Virus record (IMG/VR): IMGVR_UViG_3300020735_000046
Span: 1-29,895 of that record
DNA length: 29,895 nt
Source of the DNA: a virus
Reading direction: 5' to 3' (one strand)
Shown here: positions 7,999 through 14,882 of the stretch, in pieces
How positions within the stretch are numbered: the stretch's first letter is position 1
How the letters are laid out: every line of letters starts with the position of its first letter
The notes under the pieces: generated by a model
What the model saw: only the letters and a program-made list of their open reading frames with translations
Databases searched by the model: none
What the model was told of the DNA's origin: nothing
Translations under genes and position numbers: made by a program

Positions 7999-8338
7999 TA
8001 TCTCGTTTCAGCCTTGCGGAAAGACCTACAGGGCCAACGTCACGACTGGTAGCCAGACCATTACGGTGACTGCGGATAGCCCCTGCAATCAGTTGCTAGT
8101 GGCCAATCACCAGGACCCCCAGAACGGTCAGCCGGTCTATTTTCTCGTCAGCAGCAACGCATCTGTAACAGCAGCCGTTCCCGTTGCCGGAACGCCGTCC
8201 TATTGCCTTGTGTCGGTGCCCGGTACGATCAAGTCTTTCACGATCCCGCAGCAGTTCTCCAATACAACCAATATGTACATTGCGTTTATCGGGGAAGGTT
8301 CTTCGGAGTGCTATTTCACACCTGGTGAGGGCTTGTGA
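7988..8338 (+). CDS. small virion-like beta protein, paralogue of the gene at 474-803
   Basis: 116 residues. An upstream in-frame ATG at 7898 would give a much longer overlap with the previous gene; the GTG at 7988, nine bases after AGGA and overlapping the previous stop by 11 bases, gives an N terminus (GNNISFQPCGKTYRANV) that aligns with the start of the 474-803 protein. Both end in TPGEGL. Four Cys (residues 10, 33, 73 and 109) are absent from the paralogue. It sits inside the lysis block, an unusual place for a virion protein. Likely a duplicated and diverged decoration or fibre-associated protein. Confidence 0.6.
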   Translation: MGNNISFQPCGKTYRANVTTGSQTITVTADSPCNQLLVANHQDPQNGQPVYFLVSSNASVTAAVPVAGTPSYCLVSVPGTIKSFTIPQQFSNTTNMYIAFIGEGSSECYFTPGEGL

Positions 8339-8339
8339 G

Positions 8340-8528
8340 ATGGTGCCCGAAACCGGACTTTCAGACGGGGAAATAGAGATCATTGCTGAACGGGCCGCTG
8401 AAAAGGCCATTCAGAAGGTCTATGAGGAAATAGGTAAGAGCGTGGCACAGAAGGTTTATTGGTTTATCGGTGTTGCCGTTGTCAGCATGTTGTTCCTTGC
8501 TGCCGGTCACAGCATCATCAAGCAATAG
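8340..8528 (+). CDS. small single-pass membrane protein of the lysis block
   Basis: 62 residues: an acidic N-terminal helix (DGEIEIIAERAAEKAIQKVY) followed by one hydrophobic segment at about 41-58 and a short KQ tail. The start is ATG 8340, one base after the previous stop; in-frame starts further upstream would overlap the preceding gene. The layout (charged cytoplasmic helix, single C-terminal membrane span) is seen in phage small membrane proteins near holins. Possible antiholin or accessory lysis protein, by context only. Confidence 0.6.
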   Translation: MVPETGLSDGEIEIIAERAAEKAIQKVYEEIGKSVAQKVYWFIGVAVVSMLFLAAGHSIIKQ

Positions 8529-8535
8529 GTGAACT

Positions 8536-8949
8536 ATGGCGTTTGATCCTGTTTCCGCCGCCCTAGACGTTGGTGGCAAGATCATTGACCGGGTGTGGCC
8601 CGATCCGGCGCAGAAGGATGCGGCCAAGCTGGAACTGATGAAGCTGTACCAGAACGGCGATCTGGCTGAACTTGCTGCTCAAACAGATTTGGCAAAGGGT
8701 GCTGCCGATATTGTCAAGACGGAGGCGGCTTCTACTGGGTTTCTGGCTTCTAGCTGGCGCCCCATTACCATGCTGATCTTTGTGGGGCTGATTACCGCCC
8801 GCTGGTTTGGCTTGGCGGCCCCTAATCTCCAGCAGGCTGAGTATCTGAAGCTGTGGGATATCGTGCAGCTCGGCCTTGGTGGCTATGTCATTGGTCGCAG
8901 CGTCGAGAAGATTGTGCCGTCTGTAGCTGATGCGATTAGCGGCAAATGA
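8536..8949 (+). CDS. holin of the GTA three-transmembrane type
   Basis: 137 residues. The N-terminal half is soluble and helical (KIIDRVWPDPAQKDAAKLEL and an Ala-rich helix), then SSWRPITMLIFVGLITARW and LWDIVQLGLGGYVIGRSVEK. This pattern, including WRP before the first span and GGYVIGRSxEK in the last, is the signature of the holin family first described in gene transfer agents (3TM holin). It would form membrane lesions that release the endolysin to the cell wall. It lies directly before the endolysin, with a 4-base overlap. Confidence 0.85.
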   Translation: MAFDPVSAALDVGGKIIDRVWPDPAQKDAAKLELMKLYQNGDLAELAAQTDLAKGAADIVKTEAASTGFLASSWRPITMLIFVGLITARWFGLAAPNLQQAEYLKLWDIVQLGLGGYVIGRSVEKIVPSVADAISGK

Positions 8950-9458
8950 TTGATAACTTTGATGACTGCCTCGACTTCGTTCTGAAGTGGGAGGGCGGTT
9001 ACACGGACGACACCCGTGATCCTGGTGGCATCACCAATCTGGGTATCACCAAGGCGACCTGGCAATCCTGGACGGGTCATGCCGTCACCGCGCAGGAAAT
9101 GAAAGACCTTACGGTTGATAAGGTGAAGCCCCTGTACCAGCAACGGTACTGGAACGCCATCAAAGCCTTTGCCATGCCGTCAGGGGTTGACCTGTGCCTG
9201 TTTGACTTAGCGGTTAATCAGGGGCCTAACACCGCCATTATGACGCTTCAGAAGGTCTTGGGAACCTTTGTGGACGCTCACATTGGACCGGCCATGATGG
9301 AACTGGTGAGCATGAATAGCCCGTCTTCCATCATCCATGACTTTTGTGAAGAACGCCGCAAGCGGTATACCCAGACCAAGAACTTCAACATCTATGGTAA
9401 GGGGTGGCTTCGCAGACTTGATGCCTGTCAAACCACCGCCTTAGCCATGATTGATTAG
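8946..9458 (+). CDS. endolysin, GH108 N-acetylmuramidase
   Basis: 170 residues. The N-terminal half carries the glycoside hydrolase 108 pattern: K-W-E16-GGY with the catalytic Glu, then DPGGITNLGIT at 25-35 and a DLAVNQGP segment near residue 90, as in the Zymomonas/phage muramidase family that cuts between N-acetylmuramic acid and N-acetylglucosamine. The C-terminal part fits the peptidoglycan-binding domain usually joined to it. Length is normal for the family and no signal peptide is seen, so export through the preceding holin is expected. Its end overlaps the convergent gene by 4 bases. Confidence 0.9.
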   Translation: MIDNFDDCLDFVLKWEGGYTDDTRDPGGITNLGITKATWQSWTGHAVTAQEMKDLTVDKVKPLYQQRYWNAIKAFAMPSGVDLCLFDLAVNQGPNTAIMTLQKVLGTFVDAHIGPAMMELVSMNSPSSIIHDFCEERRKRYTQTKNFNIYGKGWLRRLDACQTTALAMID

Positions 9459-10222
9459 TCAGCCTTCGTCGGCTCATCCTGCCGGATCATCTGACCTTCA
9501 AAGATGTAGCTGCCGGTATGGGCCAGCGTCACCCACGGGGCAGCGTAGACCTTACCGCCACACTTGCGCCGCCAGGTATCGCAGAAGTGGAAGTCCTCTG
9601 ACAGAAGACGCCCCGTTTCCGGCTCAATGCTGGTGGTGAAATACTCGGTGATTTCTTCGGCGCTCTGGATGCCGCCAGACAGGTCTTTGGTGTCGTTCTT
9701 ATAGACCGGAACGACCTCCTTCATCTTCTCAAAGACTTCCCGCTTGATGAGCATGAACCCGGTGCCGCCGTTCCAGACCTCAACCGGCTCCATGAGGGGA
9801 ACGGTAACAGACCCCTGATAGTCCACCAGGTTGATGACAAAGCTGCCGGAATACTTGCCAAGTTCCTCATCGGTCTTACCGGCCTCAATGGCCTGACGCA
9901 CAGAACCCCAGTTGATTTCCTTCTTGGGGTAGATGCCGCAGATGATGTCCTTGTCCACTTCGATCATGCGGGGGATTTCCTGGGCATTGAACCGAATGTC
10001 ACTGTCTATGAAGAACAGGTGGGTGCAGTCACTCTTGAGAAAGCCCTGCGTCATGGCGTTTCGGGCGCGGGTAATCAGGCTCTCGTTGAACATCATGCTA
10101 ACGTGCATGGGCCACTGTAGCTGCTGGCAGATGCTCTGGAACTGAAGAATCCCCTGAACATAGCTTCCGTAGCACTGACCACCATACATGGGGGTGGCAA
10201 TCATAATCTTAGGTGGCGACAT
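9455..10222 (-). CDS. GT-A fold glycosyltransferase
   Basis: 255 residues. The N terminus (KIMIATPMYGG), an N-ES-L-TRARN helix and the FFIDSDIRF motif (D73-S-D75, the metal/nucleotide-sugar DxD) mark a GT-A type glycosyltransferase like those found in many phages. A later GGTGFMLIKREVF segment and a C-terminal SEDFHFCD...AHTGSY segment fit acceptor and metal-binding parts. Start ATG 10222 has GGGAG eight bases upstream. It may add sugars to phage DNA, a virion protein or host surface glycan; target unknown. Last gene of the leftward operon, converging on the endolysin. Confidence 0.75.
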   Translation of the reverse strand: MSPPKIMIATPMYGGQCYGSYVQGILQFQSICQQLQWPMHVSMMFNESLITRARNAMTQGFLKSDCTHLFFIDSDIRFNAQEIPRMIEVDKDIICGIYPKKEINWGSVRQAIEAGKTDEELGKYSGSFVINLVDYQGSVTVPLMEPVEVWNGGTGFMLIKREVFEKMKEVVPVYKNDTKDLSGGIQSAEEITEYFTTSIEPETGRLLSEDFHFCDTWRRKCGGKVYAAPWVTLAHTGSYIFEGQMIRQDEPTKAD

Positions 10223-10793
10223 ATTTTAAACTCCCAATGTTGTGTTTCATAATTTGAAGCAATCCTCTTAGCGCCAAGGTTTTATCAAACTGCCAATATC
10301 TGTATGGTTTTTTTACTGGCGCTGACTCGGCTGTGACATAACAATTTTTACACAACACAGGCCAGCGGCGTCCCATGAGTTCAGGAAAAAACAAATATAG
10401 GTATTTGGATTGTTTTGCCCATGCAGAGCGAAAACCTTCAAAGCCGTACTCTTTATGGTGTGTCCAGGCCATGTTGTTGCAGCACAGGCAACTTGCTCCA
10501 GCCTGATAGGCAATGGTGTTTAACGTGGACTCAAGATCGTAATCTCTGGATTCATCCTCAGGATACTCAGAGCCCCAAAAAACCCTTCTGCTCCCCCAAT
10601 TCTTAATCAAAGGCCACGCATCTTCTTGCGAAATATGGCGGAATGATTTGCAGGACATCATTTCCTGAAGGACTGCTATCGGGTGATGTTTGTATTTTAA
10701 GTTGCTCGCACCTTCCCTAGCGAGAGGGGTAAACTCACCTTCGTAAGCGTAATATGTGCGTCCATCTATTTTTACGCGGAAATCAGGCGACAT
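10209..10793 (-). CDS. unknown protein with Cys pairs, next to glycosyltransferase
   Basis: 194 residues, aromatic and basic. An SCLCCNN group near residue 103 and a CKNC group near residue 150, with a WTHHKEYG segment between, look like a zinc-binding site. N-terminal part contains YYAYEGEFTPLAREG. No family recognised. It overlaps the glycosyltransferase start by 14 bases and the upstream gene by 11, so the three are likely made from one message. A DNA- or nucleic-acid-binding role is only a guess from the Cys pattern. Confidence 0.6.
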   Translation of the reverse strand: MSPDFRVKIDGRTYYAYEGEFTPLAREGASNLKYKHHPIAVLQEMMSCKSFRHISQEDAWPLIKNWGSRRVFWGSEYPEDESRDYDLESTLNTIAYQAGASCLCCNNMAWTHHKEYGFEGFRSAWAKQSKYLYLFFPELMGRRWPVLCKNCYVTAESAPVKKPYRYWQFDKTLALRGLLQIMKHNIGSLKYVAT

Positions 10794-11034
10794 TTCTCTG
10801 CTCCTCCGCTTTCATTTCCAAGAGGGCAATGCGGTTGCTTTCTATGTCCTGCTCTTTCTTGTGCTGGAACAAATCTCTGGCCAGATCGGCTTCCAGAGAC
10901 TTGATGACCTTTTCTGCCAGACTGGCAAAGGCGTTGGCTTCTTCGGGGGTCGCTATGCCTTCCCGAATGTCTTCCATTTCGCACATAAGGGCGTCGCGCA
11001 AGCCTTCGGTGTTTCTGTCAAATTTCTTTTTCAT
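10783..11034 (-). CDS. small helical coiled-coil-like protein
   Basis: 83 residues, almost wholly charged and helical, with MKKKFDRNTEGLRDALMCEME at the start and a TPEEANAFASLAEKVIKSLEADLA segment. This type of small phage protein is common next to other early genes, with no assigned role I can name. It overlaps both neighbours (ATGA at 11031-11034). Confidence 0.6.
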   Translation of the reverse strand: MKKKFDRNTEGLRDALMCEMEDIREGIATPEEANAFASLAEKVIKSLEADLARDLFQHKKEQDIESNRIALLEMKAEEQRNVA

Positions 11035-11528
11035 GACGCAACCCCGCCAAACTTGGAAGCAATGTCCTCCAGGTCTTTAGAAGTCATGCACTGTTTGACC
11101 GTCTTGGTCCCGGTAAGATGCTTGGCCACCGTGCGCTCAAACTTGGCAAGGCGCATTTCCGTATTGGCTTGCGCCTCCCTGCTTTCGGCGCTCTTGAGTA
11201 GCATTTCCTTGTTGGCATCCTTGATCGGTGTCATGCCAAACAGGGTATAGGCGTCCCAGAACAAAACCCTCGCCACCCTGGCGGCGACACGCTCCTGTAC
11301 TTTGGGGTTGTTCATATTGGCTGCAACACGACCTGCGGCCATAGTCATTGCTGCGGAACGCTGTTGCGAGAAAAACGTCCTGATGACTTGTTGCGCTCCG
11401 TAGCGAACAAGCGCGTCTTTCAGGTCTGGGTTTCTGGAGGATGTTCTGCAAAGCCAGTTTACGGCAGACTTTGGTTTGTCATTGGAAACGTCTAACGCCG
11501 TCTTGGCGTATTTGTTCATGCTTGTCAT
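11031..11528 (-). CDS. unknown basic helical protein
   Basis: 165 residues, basic and Ala-rich, with long predicted helices (QRSAAMTMAAGRVAANM, VQERVAARVARVLFW) and no clear motif. The start ATG 11528 follows GAGGC by five bases and the leader carries the ACCTAA start-associated element. It is the first gene after a 70-base gap containing an inverted repeat, so it may begin a separately controlled unit. Possibly a DNA-binding protein by charge alone. Confidence 0.55.
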   Translation of the reverse strand: MTSMNKYAKTALDVSNDKPKSAVNWLCRTSSRNPDLKDALVRYGAQQVIRTFFSQQRSAAMTMAAGRVAANMNNPKVQERVAARVARVLFWDAYTLFGMTPIKDANKEMLLKSAESREAQANTEMRLAKFERTVAKHLTGTKTVKQCMTSKDLEDIASKFGGVAS

Positions 11529-11540
11529 CTTTGCCTCGTC

Positions 11541-11548
11541 AATTAGGT
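11541..11548 (-). promoter_or_regulatory. start-associated element (ACCTAATT) before gene 11031-11528
   Basis: Minus-strand ACCTAATT lies 12 bases before ATG, followed by GACGAGGC. The leader aligns with that of the exonuclease gene as TACCTAA-N3-ACGAGGC-N4-ATG. Confidence 0.6.
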
Positions 11549-11588
11549 AATGGGCGGTGTATGAAACCGTGCCGCCCCACGGACCTAA
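11543..11588. repeat. inverted repeat/hairpin in the gap after the nuclease gene
   Basis: Outer arms TTAGGT (11543-11548) and ACCTAA (11583-11588), inner arms GGGCGG (11552-11557) and CCGCCC (11572-11577), 14-base loop. One outer arm is the start-associated element. No U-run, so not a simple intrinsic terminator. Confidence 0.55.
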
Positions 11589-11598
11589 CCTGCGCGAA

Positions 11599-11934
11599 TT
11601 AATCCGCGCTCGACTCCATACTGTCTGGGCCTCGTAAAACCAGGTCCATAAAATCCACCAAACGTATGATGGCTAGGTTTTCCCGGTTATCTGCTCTCAC
11701 CACCAATGCCGGTTTTTTCTGACCGGCACAAGCGGCATTTACCTGATCCCACCATTCATAGATGGCAATGTTTTTGCGCCGCTTACATTCCAGAAGATAG
11801 TCGCCAAAGGGAACATCGCCGCCGCCGTCACGGGTCTGGTCCAGGTTGCGGGCGGTCTTGAACCCGGCTTCCTTCAGGATGTTGACCACCTCGCGTTCAT
11901 GCGAAGCGCCCTTGCGGCGGGAATGTGCGCTCAT
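11599..11934 (-). CDS. PD-(D/E)XK nuclease, Holliday-junction-resolvase-like
   Basis: 111 residues. SRRKGASHEREVVNIL at 5-20 with E13, then GGGDVPFG (D40) and LLECKRRKN (E49-C-K51) give the E...D...ExK catalytic set of the PD-(D/E)XK nucleases, in the layout of small archaeal/phage Hjc-type resolvases. It likely cuts branched DNA made during recombination or before packaging. It sits in one operon with the exonuclease and the annealing protein, overlapping the latter (ATGA), which supports a recombination role. Specificity for Holliday junctions is inferred. Confidence 0.75.
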   Translation of the reverse strand: MSAHSRRKGASHEREVVNILKEAGFKTARNLDQTRDGGGDVPFGDYLLECKRRKNIAIYEWWDQVNAACAGQKKPALVVRADNRENLAIIRLVDFMDLVLRGPDSMESSAD

Positions 11935-12683
11935 ACAGTTAGACCGTTCCTAAGTTCTTCGGTCAAAGTTTCAATGATATGTTGGTTTGCATCGCGCAGC
12001 TTGTCTAGCTTTGCCGACTTCTCATCGTCCTTGATCTTGGTGCTGTTCCTGATCCGGTCAGCCATTTCGTTCATCTCCCCTACCCAGCCCTCCGGGGTGG
12101 CGCACCGGGTATAGGGGTCAGGGCTACCGGGAACCATGAGGGGGTACTGAAACTCGGCCTCAACCTCTGTCGCCTCAACGTCAATGACAGGGGCCTGGGG
12201 GCGTCCCTTAGGCTCCATGTCCTGCGCTTCCTCCGGGGTATAGGTGCCGATCACCACGCCGGGGTAGACCGTCCTGACGCCTTCTGAGACAACCCTGGCC
12301 CGCAGCATGGCGCGGGGGTACTTGTTCCAGTTGTCCTTGCCGGTCAGGCCGATCTTCTTGGCCTCTGCAAACGTCCAGGTGATCTTGGCGCTGCCGCCCG
12401 CCGGGTGACTGAAGGTGGCGGATACTTCCTCGTTGGTGAGGGTATGCCATTCAACCTTGCCGCCGTTCTGCTGGAAGCGGGCCAGCATGGCGTCAGCCTT
12501 CAGGGTGGGTCGGCCCTGAATGACATGATAATCACGCATGGCAATGCCGGGGTGCAGACCTTCAGCCTGACACAGCAGCATGATGGCAAGGGCTTCTTCC
12601 TTGCTCTTGAACCCAAACATGCGGGAATTGGCAGCGGCTGCCGCCATTTTTTCCAAGTCTGAAACGGGAACGATATTGCTCAT
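11931..12683 (-). CDS. recT: RecT-family single-strand annealing protein
   Basis: 250 residues. The run KSKEEALAIMLLCQAEGLHP, YHVIQGRPTLKADAMLARF, GGKVEWHTLTNEEV, HPAGGSAKITWTFAEAKKIG and NWNKYPRAMLRARVVSEGVR is the typical core of RecT-type annealing proteins in phages and prophages. The remaining 90 residues are acidic and variable. The partner exonuclease lies just upstream with a 4-base overlap, and the resolvase-like nuclease just downstream. Together they would process double-strand ends and anneal strands during phage replication or recombination. Confidence 0.85.
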   Translation of the reverse strand: MSNIVPVSDLEKMAAAAANSRMFGFKSKEEALAIMLLCQAEGLHPGIAMRDYHVIQGRPTLKADAMLARFQQNGGKVEWHTLTNEEVSATFSHPAGGSAKITWTFAEAKKIGLTGKDNWNKYPRAMLRARVVSEGVRTVYPGVVIGTYTPEEAQDMEPKGRPQAPVIDVEATEVEAEFQYPLMVPGSPDPYTRCATPEGWVGEMNEMADRIRNSTKIKDDEKSAKLDKLRDANQHIIETLTEELRNGLTV

Positions 12684-13585
12684 TTTACCAAAAACCTCCG
12701 AGAACCAATGGTTTCAACAACAAACTGATTGTAAAGGTCGGGCATGGCCTGCTGGAACAGCTTGGGGTCAAACCGTTTGCTGCTCTTGGCTGTCTTCCAG
12801 GTTGCCAGCGTCTTGCCGTCAATGGCCCGCAATTCAGACCGAGTACCCATATGGTTCATGATCTGGGTTTGCAGTTCTTCAATCTTGGCCTCAATACCCT
12901 TGGCCTGTTCCTTCCAGCCCTTCAGGGTGCTGCAATAGAACTCAATGTCCTTGCTGGCGACGATGGTATGACCATCATCCACCGGCCAAACGTCACGCGC
13001 CTGGTCGGGTGTTGACGGGTCAGGGATGGTGTTGGTCTGGACCATACCCCAGACCTCTGCCAGTTTCTTGATCCAGTCTTCCTTCTCGTCGTCCGTGAAC
13101 GTCAACTTGAAGTCCCGGTAACGCTGGCCCCCAAACAGGATAGCCAGATAAACCGTGTCCACCTGATGCACGATGGCCTCATGCAGACACTGGGCATAGT
13201 CGCCTTCAGATACCCGCACCGGCTCGTCAGGATCGGAATAGTATTGGATAGACCCGGCATTGTAGTTCTTGCACTCGACCAAGTAATCGCCGCCGTCGCT
13301 GATGTAATCGAAGTGGCTTTTAATGAATGAATACTTGGGGTGGGTCAGCGGATAGTCTGCTTCCCGCAGATAAGCGCCGTGCTGTTCTTCAAATATCTTG
13401 GCGACGACTGGCTGCATCTTGTGGCCCATCTGGACATGTTCTTCGCCAGACAGGTCAGGGATTTCCAGGCGTCCCAGTTTCTCTAGGACAACGCCAGCGG
13501 TATCGCCCCGTGCAATCTTGCGGCTATCGCCAGACCACAGGGCGGCATTACGGATTTCGGGTGTGAAGTCGGATTGATCGTTCAT
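12680..13585 (-). CDS. YqaJ/lambda-exonuclease-type viral recombinase exonuclease
   Basis: 301 residues. RNAALWSGDSRKIARG at the start, QMGHKMQPVVAKIFEEQHG (E66), SHFDYI (D93) and YLVECKNY (E104-C-K106) give the nuclease core of the YqaJ family, the partner of RecT/Redbeta annealing proteins. A GDYAQCLHEAIVH segment follows as in the family. The last 90 residues contain a coiled coil (KGIEAKIEELQTQIMNHM) and end in a region common in phage versions. It is the first gene of its operon and has a good promoter candidate (13612-13640) and the start-associated element at 13598-13605. Confidence 0.85.
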   Translation of the reverse strand: MNDQSDFTPEIRNAALWSGDSRKIARGDTAGVVLEKLGRLEIPDLSGEEHVQMGHKMQPVVAKIFEEQHGAYLREADYPLTHPKYSFIKSHFDYISDGGDYLVECKNYNAGSIQYYSDPDEPVRVSEGDYAQCLHEAIVHQVDTVYLAILFGGQRYRDFKLTFTDDEKEDWIKKLAEVWGMVQTNTIPDPSTPDQARDVWPVDDGHTIVASKDIEFYCSTLKGWKEQAKGIEAKIEELQTQIMNHMGTRSELRAIDGKTLATWKTAKSSKRFDPKLFQQAMPDLYNQFVVETIGSRRFLVK

Positions 13586-13597
13586 AGTAGCCTCGTT

Positions 13598-13605
13598 GGT
13601 TAGGT
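13598..13605 (-). promoter_or_regulatory. start-associated element (ACCTAACC) before the exonuclease gene
   Basis: Minus-strand ACCTAACC ends 12 bases before ATG 13585; AACGAGGC follows as ribosome site. A related CACTAACC lies further upstream at 13629-13636. Confidence 0.65.
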
Positions 13606-13611
13606 ATGGTG

Positions 13612-13640
13612 AATAAACATTAGTTATTGGTTAGTGTCAA
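13612..13640 (-). promoter_or_regulatory. sigma70-like promoter for the recombination operon
   Basis: On the minus strand TTGACA (13635-13640) is a perfect -35 box, followed after 17 bases by TTTATT (13612-13617), a 4/6 match to the -10 box. Transcription would start near 13605, 20 bases before the exonuclease ATG. Confidence 0.6.
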
Positions 13641-13651
13641 CAAACGCTCCT

Positions 13652-13894
13652 CTAATATCCAGCAGGTGTTATAGGCGGTTCCACCACACGGACGGGACCG
13701 CGCATGTCGCAGTAGGGACAGTGCCAGCCATCAGCGCCGTGATTGCGCCCGGTGTGGTGGCATGATTGCTTGACCTTGATCCGAAGCTGGCGAACCTCCG
13801 AAAGAAGATTGGCGAACGCGTTTTCCCCGACAGAGGTGCCGTTCCAGTTTCGGTAGCACAGTTCATACTGCGCCAGTTGTTCTTCGGTCATCAT
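13652..13894 (-). CDS. small putative zinc-binding protein
   Basis: 80 residues: a helical first half (EEQLAQYELCYRNWNG, NLLSEVRQLRIKVKQ) and a Cys/His-rich second half with SCHHTGRNHGADGWHCPYC, a pattern of two C/H pairs that could bind one zinc ion. AGGAG lies six bases before ATG 13894. It ends a leftward run of small genes, followed by the promoter of the recombination operon. Function unknown. Confidence 0.6.
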   Translation of the reverse strand: MMTEEQLAQYELCYRNWNGTSVGENAFANLLSEVRQLRIKVKQSCHHTGRNHGADGWHCPYCDMRGPVRVVEPPITPAGY

Positions 13895-13905
13895 GCCGCG
13901 CTCCT

Positions 13906-14102
13906 TTATTTCCCATCAGATTTCGTAGAACATTCCAGCGCGGCGTCGATCATGGCTTTCATAGCGACCGCGCCCCCGACCACGACCACGACCACGACTC
14001 CGCCCGCGACCACGACCCCGACCCCGACCCCGACCACGACCCCGCCCGCGACCACGACCCCGACAGCGACCACGACCGGTATTTTTGCTTTAAGCCGCGC
14101 AT
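13906..14102 (-). pseudogene. low-complexity small gene, readable as a membrane protein only after a -1 shift
   Basis: ATG 14102 overlaps the upstream TGA (TGATG) and opens a 47-residue Ser/Trp/Gly frame (MRGLKQKYRSWSLSGSWSRA...) that stops at 13959. A -1 shift at the five-A run after codon 6 gives instead MRGLKQKIPVVVAVGVVVAG, a roughly 40-residue Val/Gly/Ala segment, then KAMIDAALECSTKSDGK and a TAA at 13906 placed right before the ribosome site of the next gene. The second reading has a natural basic start, one hydrophobic span and a non-repeat tail, so I favour it, with the shift being a homopolymer error, a real mutation or programmed. Very uncertain. Confidence 0.35.
13964..14079. repeat. 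GTCGTG/GTCGGG hexamer repeat with a 42-bp higher-order unit
   Basis: About 116 bp of GGTCGT/GGTCGG-type hexamers (plus strand GACCAC/GACCCC). A unit beginning CGCCCGCGACCACGACC occurs at 14001 and again at 14043, a 42-bp period. All minus-strand frames stay open through it. Confidence 0.8.
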
Positions 14103-14359
14103 CACTTTACAACGCCAAATGCTTCAATGGCAGCAGTCGAAATATAAAGATCATTTGGCAGAACTTGAGCATCTTTCCACGCCTTATCAGTAAATGCGCC
14201 AGTTTCATAAACAATGGCTGGATCGGACAATTTCACGCATGTCACGTTAACGCCAACCAGTTTGCCAGTGTAAATGTAATTCATGCAAAAAAGCGTGATC
14301 CGCTGGCCCATGAGGGCTTCAAGACCTTCGCCGTCTTTCGTTTCAACAAGAACTTTCAT
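14102..14359 (-). CDS. small phage protein, possibly SH3/Sm-like
   Basis: 85 residues starting MKVLVETKDGEGL; an ATG two codons earlier lies too close to the AAGGA site. A central GQRITLFCMNYIYTGKLVGVN then a VKLSDPAIVYETG segment read as alternating strands, like a small five-strand barrel, and the C terminus YISTAAIEAFGVV is helical. Proteins of this look are common in phages without a proven role. The leader has a weaker form of the start-associated element (ACCTAC). Confidence 0.6.
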   Translation of the reverse strand: MKVLVETKDGEGLEALMGQRITLFCMNYIYTGKLVGVNVTCVKLSDPAIVYETGAFTDKAWKDAQVLPNDLYISTAAIEAFGVVK

Positions 14360-14377
14360 TGTCATTTTCCTTGTAGG

Positions 14378-14668
14378 TCATACCGCGCTCCATACATCGG
14401 CCTTGTGGCCACTGTCGTTGTGACGTGTTGTCCCAATCCTGACGATCAAGTGCATTTTGGACAACTCGCTGAATCGTGGGCGCACGGTCAGGATAGACAC
14501 CCCCAAGATAGAGGCAGCTTCATCTGGGGTGCAGTTCTGGCGCTTGAGAAGCGAGAGAACCTGATCCCGGATAGTAAGCGCCTTGGGTGTTATGGCCTTG
14601 GCTGCGGCCTTGCTGGTGCCGTCAGCTTTATAGCCTGGGTTTTTTGGATAGTTGAAAAGGTCAATCAT
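14378..14668 (-). CDS. winged-helix DNA-binding protein
   Basis: 96 residues. After a short basic N terminus, residues 30-90 read as a winged helix-turn-helix: TIRDQVLSLLKRQNCTPDEAASILGVSILTVRPRFSELSKMHLI followed by a wing with RIGTTRHNDSGHKADVW. This small stand-alone type is widespread in phages, and is taken to be a transcription or replication accessory factor. It has a clear start-associated element and a GGGGAA ribosome site. Confidence 0.75.
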   Translation of the reverse strand: MIDLFNYPKNPGYKADGTSKAAAKAITPKALTIRDQVLSLLKRQNCTPDEAASILGVSILTVRPRFSELSKMHLIVRIGTTRHNDSGHKADVWSAV

Positions 14669-14679
14669 GTTGTTTCCCC

Positions 14680-14687
14680 GGTTAGGT
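14680..14687 (-). promoter_or_regulatory. start-associated element (ACCTAACC) before the winged-helix gene
   Basis: Perfect minus-strand ACCTAACC, 11 bases before ATG 14668, followed directly by GGGGAAAC. Confidence 0.65.
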
Positions 14688-14693
14688 TAAGGG

Positions 14694-14715
14694 CAGGGGG
14701 TTTTTACGCCCCCTG
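14694..14715. other. hairpin CAGGGGG/CCCCCTG
   Basis: Arms 14694-14700 and 14709-14715 are a perfect 7-bp inverted repeat with an 8-base loop (TTTTTACG). It sits 6 bases upstream of a start-associated element on the minus strand. The rest of the 14669-14882 gap shows no gene; one 61-residue frame (14720-14905) is not convincing. Confidence 0.55.
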
Positions 14716-14882
14716 GTCGCTACGCGCCCGCCTCCAGTGCTAGGCCCCATTTGGAAAGGGCTGGTGGGTGTCGGCGGGACCGATGCCACGACAAGGGACG
14801 GTATACCGCTTCGCGGCCCGGAAGGCATGACAAATTGCCGCAGTCAAGTGGGTATTTAATTGCCCGCCGGAAGTTAAGGGGA

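Noticed and set aside
9459-9480. Bidirectional terminator between endolysin and glycosyltransferase
   Set aside because: AGCC/GGCT near 9461-9474 is short, inside coding sequence and lacks a U-run.
13766-14743. 325-residue plus-strand frame rich in Thr/Pro
   Set aside because: It crosses three likely minus-strand genes and owes its length to the hexamer repeat; no ribosome site at the start.
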